Assembly: GCF_000003605.2 (NCBI RefSeq)
Contig: NW_003150758.1
Location: 344,618 to 394,429 of the forward strand
DNA from: Saccoglossus kowalevskii
Taxonomy: Eukaryota; Hemichordata; Enteropneusta; Harrimaniidae
DNA: 49,812 nucleotides
Direction of reading: 5' to 3'
Shown piece by piece: positions 45,701 through 48,390 of this stretch. The notes beneath the pieces are model-generated. The model was not told the DNA's origin. It ran no database searches and saw nothing but the letters and a program-made list of their open reading frames with translations. A program made the translations under genes and the position numbers. The first letter of the stretch is position 1; the number at the start of each line of letters is the position of its first letter.

Positions 45701-45968
45701 ATCGTACTAATTTCACTTTGTGATGATAAAACATACATTGAACAGTTGTAGCACATCTGTGACATTTTCATATTGTTTGCAGTCATTAGATGGTCTACCT
45801 ACTGCCCAGACGTGCTTCTTTCAACTACGTATCCCACCATATACAAGTCAGCCAGTTATGGCTGAGAAATTAAGATATGCCATCAACAACTGTAGATCAA
45901 TTGACATGGATAACTACATGCTATCAAGAAATACTGACACTGGAGCTCTATCTGATGAAGAGTTTTAG
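627..45968 (+). CDS. HERC1: HERC1 ortholog, giant HECT E3 ubiquitin ligase (5'-partial, 55 exons in window)
   Basis: Seen: 55 exons with compatible phases sum to 11,910 nt (3,969 residues plus TAG). Residues are numbered from the codon at 627. Order: SPRY about 975-1130; UBA-like about 1845-1882; Cys/His block 2033-2131; WD40 about 2505-2980; second RCC1-like domain 3099-3485; HECT 3590-3969 with catalytic Cys at 3919. This order, the lengths and many near-identical stretches match animal HERC1. Known of the family: HERC1 is a large cytosolic and membrane-associated protein. Its HECT domain takes ubiquitin from an E2 as a Cys thioester and passes it to substrates; the RCC1-like domains have been linked to ARF/Rab GTPases, clathrin and membranes. 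The start codon, promoter and first RCC1-like domain lie left of the window. HERC2 is excluded by the SPRY/WD40 arrangement and the single C-terminal RCC1-like domain before HECT. Confidence 0.96.
826..1040. mobile_element. Fold-back MITE-like element in an intron
   Basis: Imperfect inverted repeat. The left arm (about 826-872) contains attattcactgggtttcaa and the right arm (about 990-1035) contains ttttaacccagtgaaaat, its near complement. The arms share the ACTGTAAAA-type edge and the cactg/cgctg theme with the larger palindromic family at 1574, 7525 and 16864, so this may be a diverged relative. No coding capacity. Confidence 0.5.
1313..1504 (+). CDS. HERC1: HERC1 exon 2 (residues 49-112)
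   Basis: Acceptor ttttcattacag, donor G|GTAAGT. Carries one base in and one out. It encodes [20 protein letters not shown] and a run of Leu/Pro helices ending in ELEWPIH, a well-conserved HERC1 stretch. Confidence 0.92.
1574..1775. mobile_element. Palindromic MITE, family A, copy 1
   Basis: Begins TACTGTAAAATACTT and ends AAAGTATTTTATAGTA, its inverted match. The interior also folds back (gcgaa...ttcgc and tcagtg...cactga elements). About 200 bp, non-coding. Further copies are at 7525 (opposite orientation) and 16864, with partial copies at 9501 and 26636. Confidence 0.75.
5783..5913. mobile_element. Fold-back element with about 65-bp arms
   Basis: ACAGCAACATTGCCAACTAA at the left edge is matched in inverted orientation by the right edge (..ccggctatgttgctgt). 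The arms run to a short centre near 5848 with scattered mismatches, so the transcript would fold into a long hairpin. It looks like an old MITE of unassigned family. Confidence 0.65.
6492..6719 (+). CDS. HERC1: HERC1 exon 3 (residues 113-188)
   Basis: Acceptor gttttttgtag, donor G|GTCAGT. It encodes the conserved [20 protein letters not shown] block followed by a helix with [13 protein letters not shown]. Phase one in, one out, joining exon 2 directly as [15 protein letters not shown]. Confidence 0.94.
7212..7388 (+). CDS. HERC1: HERC1 exon 4 (residues 189-247)
   Basis: Acceptor ttgattgacag, donor G|GTATGA. Peptide includes a Gln run ([11 protein letters not shown]) and the conserved [20 protein letters not shown]. 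Enters and leaves with one carried base. Confidence 0.92.
7525..7706. mobile_element. Palindromic MITE, family A, copy 2 (inverted orientation)
   Basis: Starts TACTGTAAAATACTTTATTT. Interior segments such as tttttgggtgttttgtatg are the reverse complement of the matching part of copy 1, so this copy is inserted the other way round. Its right end (aaattattttagagta) has decayed. Confidence 0.72.
7934..8048 (+). CDS. HERC1: HERC1 exon 5 (residues 248-286)
   Basis: Acceptor attctttag, donor AG|GTAAGA. It encodes [19 protein letters not shown] and [16 protein letters not shown], conserved in the family. Carries one base in and two out. Confidence 0.93.
8381..8589 (+). CDS. HERC1: HERC1 exon 6 (residues 286-356)
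   Basis: Acceptor tgttttgtag, donor G|GTATGC. A conserved helix ([20 protein letters not shown]) is followed by a basic then acidic low-complexity segment ([20 protein letters not shown]), expected to be disordered. Confidence 0.93.
9177..9389 (+). CDS. HERC1: HERC1 exon 7 (residues 356-427)
   Basis: Acceptor tcatttccag, donor G|GTAAGA. Variable linker, then a helix with [20 protein letters not shown], matching the position of the conserved Cys-containing helix in HERC1, then another linker. Confidence 0.9.
9501..9556. mobile_element. Partial family A MITE (right end)
   Basis: Contains aaaacgcccaaaaagt, cagtgaaaattaattcc and the terminal tattttacagta of family A; the left half is absent. 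Confidence 0.6.
9654..9733 (+). CDS. HERC1: HERC1 exon 8 (residues 427-453)
   Basis: Acceptor ttcatgtag, donor TCA|GTAAGT. Short exon in a variable linker ([20 protein letters not shown]). Carries one base in and ends on a codon boundary. Confidence 0.82.
10277..10460 (+). CDS. HERC1: HERC1 exon 9 (residues 454-515)
   Basis: Acceptor gctcttcacag, donor G|GTAAAT. Ser-rich start, then [20 protein letters not shown], which corresponds to the conserved W-R-L segment in HERC1. Confidence 0.88.
10850..11007 (+). CDS. HERC1: HERC1 exon 10 (residues 515-567)
   Basis: Acceptor tattttttag, donor GAG|GTAATA. Encodes [19 protein letters not shown] and ends MQMQQHRAE, leading into the conserved LNQILSLL segment of exon 11. 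Confidence 0.9.
11338..11765. mobile_element. DNA-transposon-like element with about 30-bp inverted ends
   Basis: Left end AGGCCAGACTTTTTTTGTTC (continuing cttgttttgc) is matched by the inverted right end, whose reverse complement begins aaggccagacttttattatc. About 430 bp, richer in G/C and CpG than the surrounding intron. The minus-strand open frame inside it (11391-11639) has no transposase resemblance. The target-site duplication is not clear. Confidence 0.65.
11829..12056 (+). CDS. HERC1: HERC1 exon 11 (residues 568-643)
   Basis: Acceptor tctatttttttag, donor CAG|GTATGT, both on codon boundaries. Encodes [20 protein letters not shown] and the conserved [17 protein letters not shown], ending HLYHYQ. 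The initial Met is internal, not a start. Confidence 0.94.
12170..12420. repeat. Dispersed repeat family B (fragment)
   Basis: Shares attgctttgatatt, ggtaccttgg, ctctctcagatttgttcatt, gtgatattttc-like and taacagtggagctatctcag strings with the copies at 19805 and 36673. The left end is missing. Confidence 0.7.
12519..12639 (+). CDS. HERC1: HERC1 exon 12 (residues 644-684)
   Basis: Acceptor ttcatttgtag, donor G|GTAAGT. Encodes [20 protein letters not shown], continuing the HLYHYQ-DGVKAA junction seen across HERC1 proteins. Confidence 0.94.
12640..13938 (+). other. Intron between exons 12 and 13
   Basis: AT-rich sequence of 1.3 kb. The one notable item is a 24-nt segment with strong flanking splice signals at 13155-13178 (see findings). 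I see no other gene or clear transposon. Confidence 0.7.
13939..14173 (+). CDS. HERC1: HERC1 exon 13 (residues 684-762)
   Basis: Acceptor tttattatag, donor AGG|GTAAGG. Encodes [20 protein letters not shown] and ends [10 protein letters not shown], with the last Gly split across the intron. The donor is a hybrid: the TAA at 14175-14177 is the target duplication of an inserted element and the following GG belongs to its inverted repeat. Confidence 0.94.
14178..14784. mobile_element. TAA-flanked TIR element, Harbinger-like MITE, containing an assembly gap
   Basis: Left repeat 14178-14229 and right repeat 14733-14784 are inverted copies of 52 bp with about three differences; both start GGGACGACGTCAAAAGATC from the outside. 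TAA flanks both sides (14175-14177 and 14785-14787). A 3-bp TWA duplication with G-rich ends is typical of the PIF/Harbinger group, so that assignment is an inference. Bases 14460-14713 are N (254, possibly an arbitrary size), so any internal coding part is unseen. Confidence 0.82.
14460..14713. other. Assembly gap (254 N)
   Basis: Run of N inside the inverted-repeat element, bounded on the right by a long C run that probably broke the assembly. Open frames spanning it are artefacts. Confidence 1.
15183..15397 (+). CDS. HERC1: HERC1 exon 14 (residues 762-833)
   Basis: Acceptor ttttttgtgaag, donor G|GTGAAA. Completes the split Gly and encodes [20 protein letters not shown], then a Lys/Glu-rich disordered tail ([18 protein letters not shown]). 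Carries two bases in and one out. Confidence 0.93.
15541..15714 (+). CDS. HERC1: HERC1 exon 15 (residues 834-891)
   Basis: Acceptor gtgtattacag. Encodes the conserved [20 protein letters not shown]. Two same-phase donors lie six bases apart, after 15708 (CCAG|GTACTG) and after 15714 (ACTG|GTAAGT). I chose the second because it is closer to consensus. Confidence 0.9.
16499..16813. repeat. Dispersed repeat with internal repetition
   Basis: Two or three divergent copies of a module reading about tattggtttnangatc...tcaaaatgnccgat..gtggccat. A related piece occurs at 45446-45492 (gattcaagatggctgattgg). Not coding; origin unknown. Confidence 0.55.
16864..17070. mobile_element. Palindromic MITE, family A, copy 3
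   Basis: TACTGTAAAATACTTTATTT at the left, aaataaagtattctacagta at the right, same orientation as copy 1 (gaaggaatgattcagtgaaa near the left end). Confidence 0.75.
17140..17174. repeat. 13-bp perfect hairpin
   Basis: TAGTGAAGAAATA at 17140-17152 and its exact inverse at 17162-17174, loop of nine bases. It lies 47 bp before an exon acceptor. Confidence 0.7.
17222..17604 (+). CDS. HERC1: HERC1 exon 16, start of the SPRY domain (residues 892-1019)
   Basis: Acceptor tttgtttgcag, donor AAG|GTTAGT. Encodes [20 protein letters not shown], an acidic linker ([20 protein letters not shown]) and then the first strands of B30.2/SPRY ([20 protein letters not shown]). Confidence 0.96.
17993..18232 (+). 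CDS. HERC1: HERC1 exon 17, SPRY core (residues 1020-1099)
   Basis: Acceptor atttgtccacag, donor GAT|GTAAGT, both at codon boundaries. Encodes [39 protein letters not shown] and [16 protein letters not shown], the most conserved part of the SPRY fold, which is normally a protein-interaction surface. Confidence 0.97.
18505..18588 (+). CDS. HERC1: HERC1 exon 18, end of SPRY (residues 1100-1127)
   Basis: Acceptor gccaatatag, donor AAG|GTATAC. 84 nt, in phase: [20 protein letters not shown] then YSSNPGEK, the last SPRY strands. Confidence 0.96.
18953..19569 (+). CDS. HERC1: HERC1 exon 19 (residues 1128-1333)
   Basis: Acceptor ttctgcactgcag, donor AG|GTAAAT. Conserved [20 protein letters not shown], then a long charged disordered run rich in Lys, Asp and Glu. 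It ends with [20 protein letters not shown] and a small barrel-like [15 protein letters not shown] segment typical of HERC1. Confidence 0.96.
19805..20222. repeat. Dispersed repeat family B with inverted ends
   Basis: Starts agctccgctgttgac and ends gctaacagcggagct, which are near inverse copies. The interior is AT-rich with repeated gtgatatttt and attgctttgatatta strings. Likely a non-autonomous element; relatives at 12170 and 36673. Confidence 0.72.
20323..21428 (+). CDS. HERC1: HERC1 exon 20, longest exon (residues 1333-1701)
   Basis: Acceptor atcttcattacag, donor A|GTGAGT. 1,106 nt. It begins [20 protein letters not shown] and has a long Ser/Thr/Asp-rich disordered region. It then has two conserved helical stretches, [20 protein letters not shown] and [20 protein letters not shown], both recognisable in HERC1. 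Ends with one carried base. Confidence 0.96.
22030..22335 (+). CDS. HERC1: HERC1 exon 21 (residues 1702-1803)
   Basis: Acceptor ggatcatttcag, donor G|GTAAGT. Ser/Thr/Pro-rich low-complexity linker ([20 protein letters not shown]), disordered, with little conservation expected. The frame upstream of the acceptor is also open but does not fit the phase of exon 20. Confidence 0.85.
22924..23091 (+). CDS. HERC1: HERC1 exon 22, proline run and first half of a UBA-like motif (residues 1804-1859)
   Basis: Acceptor gtttacaattag, donor G|GTGAGT. Ser run, then [15 protein letters not shown] and [20 protein letters not shown]. The MGFS..I..AM..TG pattern is the first helix and loop of a UBA fold. The exon boundary splits the motif at a Gly codon. 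Confidence 0.95.
23288..23498 (+). CDS. HERC1: HERC1 exon 23, second half of the UBA-like motif (residues 1860-1930)
   Basis: Acceptor acaatcattctag, donor AG|GTAAAA. Encodes [20 protein letters not shown], completing the UBA-like helices, then an acidic and Pro/Thr-rich linker ([20 protein letters not shown]). Confidence 0.94.
23666..23799 (+). CDS. HERC1: HERC1 exon 24 (residues 1930-1975)
   Basis: Acceptor aacttaatttcag, donor G|GTAGGT. Encodes [20 protein letters not shown] and [20 protein letters not shown], a basic helical linker in the place of the RYRA-type segment of HERC1. Confidence 0.88.
23924..24096 (+). CDS. HERC1: HERC1 exon 25, acidic linker (residues 1975-2032)
   Basis: Acceptor ttgctttcttcag, donor GAG|GTAAGA. 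Encodes [20 protein letters not shown] and [12 protein letters not shown]; the ALYD..LDE..EID pattern and LG.W.PE ending are conserved in the family. Confidence 0.95.
24221..24712. repeat. Three tandem 164-bp units
   Basis: Units begin cttgtatacatatttggcta at 24221 and 24385 and (with gg to gc) at 24549; a fourth starts and breaks off at 24713. Units differ at only a few bases, so the expansion is recent or an assembly duplication. Intronic, non-coding. Confidence 0.95.
24943..25240 (+). CDS. HERC1: HERC1 exon 26, Cys/His-rich block (residues 2033-2132)
   Basis: Acceptor cattcgttattag, donor G|GTAAGT. Contains [20 protein letters not shown] followed by PGCGG, then [20 protein letters not shown], then CNDCREKY. 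The CxxC, His/His-Pro-Gly-Cys and CxxC spacing suggests one or two zinc sites. The middle is among the most conserved stretches of HERC1. The zinc role is inference. Confidence 0.96.
25241..26423 (+). other. Intron between exons 26 and 27
   Basis: 1.2 kb of AT-rich sequence with no recognisable gene or clear transposon. The 71-codon open frame at 26078-26293 has no family resemblance. Confidence 0.65.
26424..26624 (+). CDS. HERC1: HERC1 exon 27 (residues 2132-2199)
   Basis: Acceptor atttccattgcag, donor A|GTAAGT. Encodes [20 protein letters not shown] and [10 protein letters not shown], matching the LGL.DR..VP.PVQF..DPLG pattern of HERC1. Confidence 0.94.
26636..26672. repeat. Remnant of family A MITE ends
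   Basis: tactgtaaaatactaat and tgcatttacagta brought close together, as expected of an internally deleted copy; lies just after the donor of exon 27. Confidence 0.4.
26777..27207. mobile_element. MITE-like element with AAAGGCCCA inverted ends
   Basis: Left end AAAGGCCCAGGTATACTATA, right end ..gtgaattgggccttt. A subterminal hairpin (ccaattcacacttgcc / ggcaagtgaattgg) sits at 27170-27202. The interior is more CpG-rich than the flanking intron. No transposase seen. Confidence 0.6.
27341..27515 (+). CDS. HERC1: HERC1 exon 28 (residues 2199-2257)
   Basis: Acceptor atttatttacag, donor AG|GTATTG. Encodes [20 protein letters not shown] and [20 protein letters not shown], strongly conserved. Confidence 0.96.
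27872..28142 (+). CDS. HERC1: HERC1 exon 29 (residues 2257-2347)
   Basis: Acceptor tcttatttacag, donor CAG|GTATTA. Encodes [20 protein letters not shown], a Ser/Asn-rich insertion ([17 protein letters not shown]), and [20 protein letters not shown], conserved apart from the insertion. Confidence 0.96.
28435..28648 (+). CDS. HERC1: HERC1 exon 30 (residues 2348-2419)
   Basis: Acceptor ttttgttctgtccag, donor G|GTATGT. Variable first half, then [20 protein letters not shown], matching the F.VTQALV.LLA helix in the family. Confidence 0.93.
28979..29309 (+). CDS. HERC1: HERC1 exon 31, leads into WD40 (residues 2419-2529)
   Basis: Acceptor tttactaacag, donor AG|GTAATT. Encodes [35 protein letters not shown], and the first WD40 strands [20 protein letters not shown]. 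Confidence 0.95.
29808..29940. repeat. Degenerate minisatellite of about 20 bp
   Basis: Six to seven units of the form tgatcccagtnatgtcanaa (for example tgaacccagtcatgtcc, tgatcccagtaatgtcag, tgaccccagtgctgatgtc). Intronic. Confidence 0.8.
30056..30273 (+). CDS. HERC1: HERC1 exon 32, WD40 repeats (residues 2529-2601)
   Basis: Acceptor tttttggtatag, donor G|GTAAGT. Encodes [17 protein letters not shown], the end of one blade, and [20 protein letters not shown] with W following, the next blade. Confidence 0.96.
30470..30673 (+). CDS. HERC1: HERC1 exon 33, WD40 repeat (residues 2602-2669)
   Basis: Acceptor ttctattttag, donor G|GTGAGT. Encodes [20 protein letters not shown] and [20 protein letters not shown]. 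Carries one base in and out. Confidence 0.95.
31458..31588 (+). CDS. HERC1: HERC1 exon 34, WD40 repeat (residues 2670-2713)
   Basis: Acceptor cttctgttctcag, donor GAG|GTATGG. Encodes [20 protein letters not shown] and ends TIHAHE, one blade. Confidence 0.95.
32116..32315 (+). CDS. HERC1: HERC1 exon 35, WD40 repeat (residues 2714-2780)
   Basis: Acceptor ttgcattattttag, donor AC|GTAAGT. Encodes [30 protein letters not shown] and [20 protein letters not shown]. Confidence 0.96.
32678..32831 (+). CDS. HERC1: HERC1 exon 36, WD40 repeat plus loop (residues 2780-2831)
   Basis: Acceptor atttgttacag, donor CTG|GTATGA. Encodes [19 protein letters not shown], then a variable inter-blade loop rich in Glu and His. 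Confidence 0.93.
33395..33568 (+). CDS. HERC1: HERC1 exon 37, WD40 repeat (residues 2832-2889)
   Basis: Acceptor gattacttcaacag, donor CAG|GTGAGT. Encodes [20 protein letters not shown] and [13 protein letters not shown], a textbook WD40 blade with GH and W positions. Confidence 0.96.
34360..34632 (+). CDS. HERC1: HERC1 exon 38, last WD40 blade (residues 2890-2980)
   Basis: Acceptor tttgtcttcacag, donor AAG|GTTAGT. Encodes [20 protein letters not shown] and [20 protein letters not shown], ending LQEQYIYEK, conserved in HERC1. Confidence 0.96.
35157..35510 (+). CDS. HERC1: HERC1 exon 39 (residues 2981-3098)
   Basis: Acceptor tatctattcacag, donor GAG|GTAAAA. Encodes [20 protein letters not shown], the variable [12 protein letters not shown] segment and [14 protein letters not shown], directly before the second RCC1-like domain. 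Confidence 0.96.
35842..35967 (+). CDS. HERC1: HERC1 exon 40, start of second RCC1-like domain (residues 3099-3140)
   Basis: Acceptor tatttgatatag, donor CAG|GTAAGC. Encodes [20 protein letters not shown], the first RCC1 blade (WGxGxxGQLG), then a Ser-rich loop. Confidence 0.96.
36503..36641 (+). CDS. HERC1: HERC1 exon 41, RCC1 repeat (residues 3141-3187)
   Basis: Acceptor ttgtgttaacag, donor G|GTAAAA. Encodes [20 protein letters not shown] and [15 protein letters not shown], an RCC1 repeat. Confidence 0.97.
36642..37828 (+). other. Intron between exons 41 and 42
   Basis: 1.2 kb. The first half is family B repeat (36673 to about 37290). The rest is AT-rich with no gene seen. Confidence 0.75.
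36673..37290. repeat. Dispersed repeat family B with internal 156-bp tandem duplication
   Basis: Begins with a palindromic head (agctccgctgtcgac ... gtcgagcggagct, 36673-36703). Units starting tgatattttcgacttcttat at 36907 and 37063 are almost identical over 156 bp; a third, shorter and more divergent one follows near 37218. Shares strings with the copies at 12170 and 19805. Confidence 0.82.
37829..38010 (+). CDS. HERC1: HERC1 exon 42, RCC1 repeat (residues 3187-3247)
   Basis: Acceptor ttaattgtcag, donor CAG|GTAATA. Encodes [20 protein letters not shown] and [20 protein letters not shown], near-invariant in the family. Confidence 0.98.
38792..38947 (+). CDS. HERC1: HERC1 exon 43, RCC1 repeat (residues 3248-3299)
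   Basis: Acceptor tatgatttgacag, donor CAG|GTATGT. Encodes [20 protein letters not shown] and [20 protein letters not shown], one RCC1 blade per exon. Confidence 0.98.
39323..39445 (+). CDS. HERC1: HERC1 exon 44, RCC1 repeat (residues 3300-3340)
   Basis: Acceptor acttgcgtttcag, donor CAG|GTATGT. Encodes [20 protein letters not shown] and [20 protein letters not shown]. Confidence 0.98.
39636..39738 (+). CDS. HERC1: HERC1 exon 45, RCC1 repeat (residues 3341-3374)
   Basis: Acceptor ccttttctctag, donor G|GTAATG. Encodes [20 protein letters not shown] and [13 protein letters not shown]. Confidence 0.97.
40187..40356 (+). CDS. HERC1: HERC1 exon 46, RCC1 repeat (residues 3375-3431)
   Basis: Acceptor aatgcttgaatag, donor CAG|GTAGGA. 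Encodes [20 protein letters not shown] and [20 protein letters not shown]. Confidence 0.97.
40726..40800 (+). CDS. HERC1: HERC1 exon 47, RCC1 repeat (residues 3432-3456)
   Basis: Acceptor tgtttcaacatag, donor CAG|GTCAGT. 75-nt in-phase exon: [20 protein letters not shown] then KNIRQ. Confidence 0.96.
41074..41161 (+). CDS. HERC1: HERC1 exon 48, end of second RCC1-like domain (residues 3457-3486)
   Basis: Acceptor attttttacag, donor G|GTGAGT. Encodes [20 protein letters not shown], closing the propeller, with a proline linker. Confidence 0.96.
41672..41814 (+). CDS. HERC1: HERC1 exon 49 (residues 3486-3533)
   Basis: Acceptor atttcctgctttag, donor CAG|GTATGG. Encodes [20 protein letters not shown] and LLNLTPHQ, conserved between the propeller and HECT. 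Confidence 0.96.
42578..42747 (+). CDS. HERC1: HERC1 exon 50 (residues 3534-3590)
   Basis: Acceptor gttatgttgaag, donor AG|GTGAGT. Encodes [20 protein letters not shown] and [20 protein letters not shown]. The chosen acceptor keeps the linker close to the family's length; an upstream in-frame acceptor at 42526 would add 17 residues. Confidence 0.9.
43080..43322 (+). CDS. HERC1: HERC1 exon 51, start of HECT N-lobe (residues 3590-3671)
   Basis: Acceptor tcataatttcag, donor AG|GTTAGA. Encodes [20 protein letters not shown] and [20 protein letters not shown], the strand-helix opening of the HECT domain. Confidence 0.98.
43635..43887 (+). CDS. HERC1: HERC1 exon 52, HECT N-lobe, ends at a GC donor (residues 3671-3755)
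   Basis: Acceptor tttgactacag. Encodes [20 protein letters not shown] and [20 protein letters not shown], ending ENFHE. The donor is non-canonical, GAG|GCAAGT; no GT donor gives the correct frame, and FHE|VIPL matches the FHE-MIPL junction in other HERC1 proteins. Confidence 0.95.
44365..44651 (+). CDS. HERC1: HERC1 exon 53, HECT (residues 3756-3851)
   Basis: Acceptor actatccccacag, donor AG|GTAAGT. Encodes [40 protein letters not shown] and [20 protein letters not shown], including E2-contact region helices of the N-lobe. Confidence 0.98.
45140..45311 (+). CDS. HERC1: HERC1 exon 54, HECT N-lobe to hinge (residues 3851-3908)
   Basis: Acceptor attatttgtag, donor AGA|GTAAGT. Encodes [20 protein letters not shown] and [18 protein letters not shown]; the [12 protein letters not shown] motif is a HECT hallmark. 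Confidence 0.98.
45783..45968 (+). CDS. HERC1: HERC1 last coding exon, HECT C-lobe with catalytic Cys (residues 3909-3969)
   Basis: Acceptor attgtttgcag. Encodes [20 protein letters not shown] and [20 protein letters not shown], then a short acidic tail ending DEEF and TAG at 45966. The Cys codon TGC at 45813-45815 sits in the HECT T-C-F motif and is the expected ubiquitin thioester site, 51 residues from the end. Confidence 0.98.
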   Translation, partial: SLDGLPTAQTCFFQLRIPPYTSQPVMAEKLRYAINNCRSIDMDNYMLSRNTDTGALSDEEF

Positions 45969-46405
45969 ACACCATACAAATAAATCATCAAAAATGTATA
46001 GCGAGAAGCCTGAGACAGAATTTTGTTATGTTTTGAATGGATTTGTAAGCCTTTGCAATTTATTTATACATAGTTTACCTGGCATTAATGGTACTAAATT
46101 CGACTGATGCTGAAGCAGTTATAATTTATTAATTGAATATAGTAAAGCAGATACTTTTAGTTTCCTCAGTCAACATCATGCATGGAGTCAGCAGATATTT
46201 CCTGACTAAGGGTGCTCTTTCTTCATCACTGCTCTAGTTTGCTTTAAAAATGATTGAATGATTTATTTATTTATTATCAGCTGAAAAACTAATTTTTGTG
46301 TGTGTATTAGAACCTAAAACTTTTACTGATTGGCATACATGATTCATAATTCATAATTAACTTAAATTAAGTTTTATATGATTTGTATTCTTGGAATTTC
46401 TTTTC

Positions 46406-46411
46406 AATAAA
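46406..46411 (+). promoter_or_regulatory. HERC1: Alternative upstream polyadenylation signal
   Basis: AATAAA about 440 bases after the stop codon, followed by a T-rich stretch (tctgtttattttattattttt). Possible shorter 3' UTR; unproven. Confidence 0.35.
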
Positions 46412-47287
46412 ATCATTATAGACACCAAAATGTAATCTGTTTATTTTATTATTTTTAAGTTTAAGTAGTAGTAAAGAGAACTGGACTTTGTGCTTTATGA
46501 TGCTTATCTTTGTTACTTGCCATTTAATATATAGACTGAGTGGTCTAACCAACAGTATTATTTTGCATTGATTAGTGATGTTAATTAGAAATTACTGAAA
46601 TTGAGATATATATTACATAACAATTTTACACTGTTGAAGTTTAGTGAGATTGAAAGAAAATATGGTTATGCTAAAAATGAATATGATGTGGTTGAATAAA
46701 TAATATGTCCTATACATATATGCCATATCTTAGCAGGTTTTTGGGGAGACGATTTAACGCATAAGTAATAATAATACTTTACTGTAAATAGTCTGCTATA
46801 CTGATTTAAACAAATATAGATATGTAACTTATTGATGCTGTGATACAATGGCAGCAATATATTTTAATACTGTAATGCAATTATTACAGATCAGTTCCTT
46901 AACTGAATATGCTTGGCAAAATTAGCCGTTCTGAATTTTATTTTAAATATCCTGTTTGTTGAGAACTGACTTGATATCTTTATGTGTATGTTCTGTTGTG
47001 CAGTGCATTGTAATGCAAACTTGAACATTTAAGTACATAGTGTGCAAAACATTCTGTAATACTTCTCCAATGTATCAGCACAGCTCCAATGCATTTCATT
47101 TTTTTTCATGAAAAAAATATTGCAAATATTCTTTTTAAAGTTTTTTTGTTTTTTTTTAATCATATTATTTGATATTCACTCTGCCCGGTGAATGCGAATG
47201 TTGTTTGTCCTAATCATTTTGAGAATCTGCGTTTTTATAAAATTTTCTGTGCATTAATAATATATTGATTATATTTGACATCATTAA

Positions 47288-47293
47288 AATAAA
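47288..47293 (+). promoter_or_regulatory. HERC1: Probable main polyadenylation signal of HERC1
   Basis: AATAAA followed about 35 bases later by a GT-rich stretch (caagtgtgtgtcc, near 47328-47340), the usual order of signal, cleavage site and downstream element. Confidence 0.65.
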
Positions 47294-47310
47294 GATTGTT
47301 ATGTTTACAT

Positions 47311-48183
47311 GTACACATTGCTTTGTCAAGTGTGTGTCCTTCATTTTAGTACTCTGGTACAAAGCAACATCAATTTACTATAGTATAACCTTTTAAAAAT
47401 GTTAGTCATTGTTAGTACATTGATTGGTACGAACTGGGTAGTATGTTTGATAATATTACACACACCAGAACTGTCTGATTTGATACAAATGTGTTTATTG
47501 GTTTAGCTATCATTATCCATGTGTCTGCATATGCAAAAACGGAATTGACAGACGACTGCAAAAGTAGCATGTATAAAGGATTGATGTTTTACAGATAACC
47601 TTTGGTTGTGTATGTATAGTGGGTTTGAATCATCAGGTTTGAACTGTCTTGAATGAATAGTAAATGGACTTTGTTTTCTGTTAGTTCACAGCGATTCCTA
47701 AAGTAACCAGTGTATTTCCAAAAATGTAAAACTGATAGTAAATATGTACTAATAATTCAATTGACCAATATTGTAGGTATAATGTCATTATCACATTGAT
47801 GGTGATAGTTTTTTTATGTTGAGATGATTGTGTATATTAGTTTGGTGGTGTTCTATGCTAAATGAAAGTATATTGTATCGCTTTTTATAAATGTCCTGTT
47901 TTTATGATTTTGTAGTGCGATTAGTCATTTGTTTTGTTTTATTGGTTTCCAAAAATGAAGCTTCAATGTTTATGATGCTTGAAATGTAGGCCGTTAGAAG
48001 ATGATCAACATGGCTTGCAAGTAATCATTGTGACATATATTTAAGTTACCACGTGGAAATACTAGTACTACTGTAGTGTGTGTATGCAGTAAACTATTGT
48101 TACGTACTACTGACATATGCATATCTTTTAACCTGTGTAATTACATCCAAGAAATGTACCCAGTCGTGCTATCTCTACTGAGG
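47311..48183. other. Convergent intergenic stretch / 3' UTR of the minus-strand gene
   Basis: Between the HERC1 poly(A) signal and the stop codon of the minus-strand exon. Minus-strand AATAAA hexamers (TTTATT on the plus strand) at 47938-47943 and 47494-47499 could end the minus-strand transcript. No other gene seen. Confidence 0.5.
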
Positions 48184-48390
48184 TCATGGGTGATGCTCAA
48201 AAAGCCAATGAGTCGATCTTCGTAGAGGATTACCTTCCGTCAATACCTTGCCATTTCTACGTATTGCGAGGTATTGTCTAATAAAAAACACACTGCTGTA
48301 ATCATTGTTTATCTCTGCTCGTAGTGAATACATATGGTAGTCGTACATGGATTCTTGTATGAACTCGCAGTCGTAGCTGCCACAGTCGTC
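48184..48390 (-). CDS. Candidate fibroblast growth factor, C-terminal exon (68 residues)
   Basis: Seen: on the minus strand an acceptor (cgtcacatttccag) precedes an open frame running from 48390 to the TGA at 48184. The other two frames contain stops. The peptide contains DDCGSYDCEFIQESMYDYHM, later QYLAIRRNGKVLTEGNPLRR and S-T-H-W-L-F. Family knowledge: FGF genes have a final exon starting just before the invariant Cys in a C-x-F-x-E motif, then N/Y-x-x-Y-x-S, a W/Q-Y-(V/L)-A-(L/I)-x-x-x-G strand and a THFLP-like end. The match in order and spacing supports an FGF-superfamily ligand, probably secreted. Odd: a longer loop between YSL and QYLAI, and almost no tail after the trefoil. The 5' exons are not in the window. 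A chance open frame is possible but unlikely. Confidence 0.6.
   Translation of the reverse strand, partial: DDCGSYDCEFIQESMYDYHMYSLRAEINNDYSSVFFIRQYLAIRRNGKVLTEGNPLRRSTHWLFEHHP

Larger units (their letters stand above)
45969..47310 (+). other. HERC1: HERC1 3' UTR
   Basis: AT-rich, no open frame of interest. It runs from the stop codon to the probable cleavage site after the AATAAA at 47288. Earlier AATAAA hexamers at 45979, 46406 and 46695 could give shorter UTRs. Confidence 0.7.

Noticed and set aside
627-45968. Calling the gene HERC2 or a small HERC instead of HERC1
   Set aside because: The SPRY, WD40, single C-terminal RCC1-like domain and HECT order and the local sequence match HERC1; HERC2 has three RCC1-like domains and different middle domains, and small HERCs lack SPRY and WD40.
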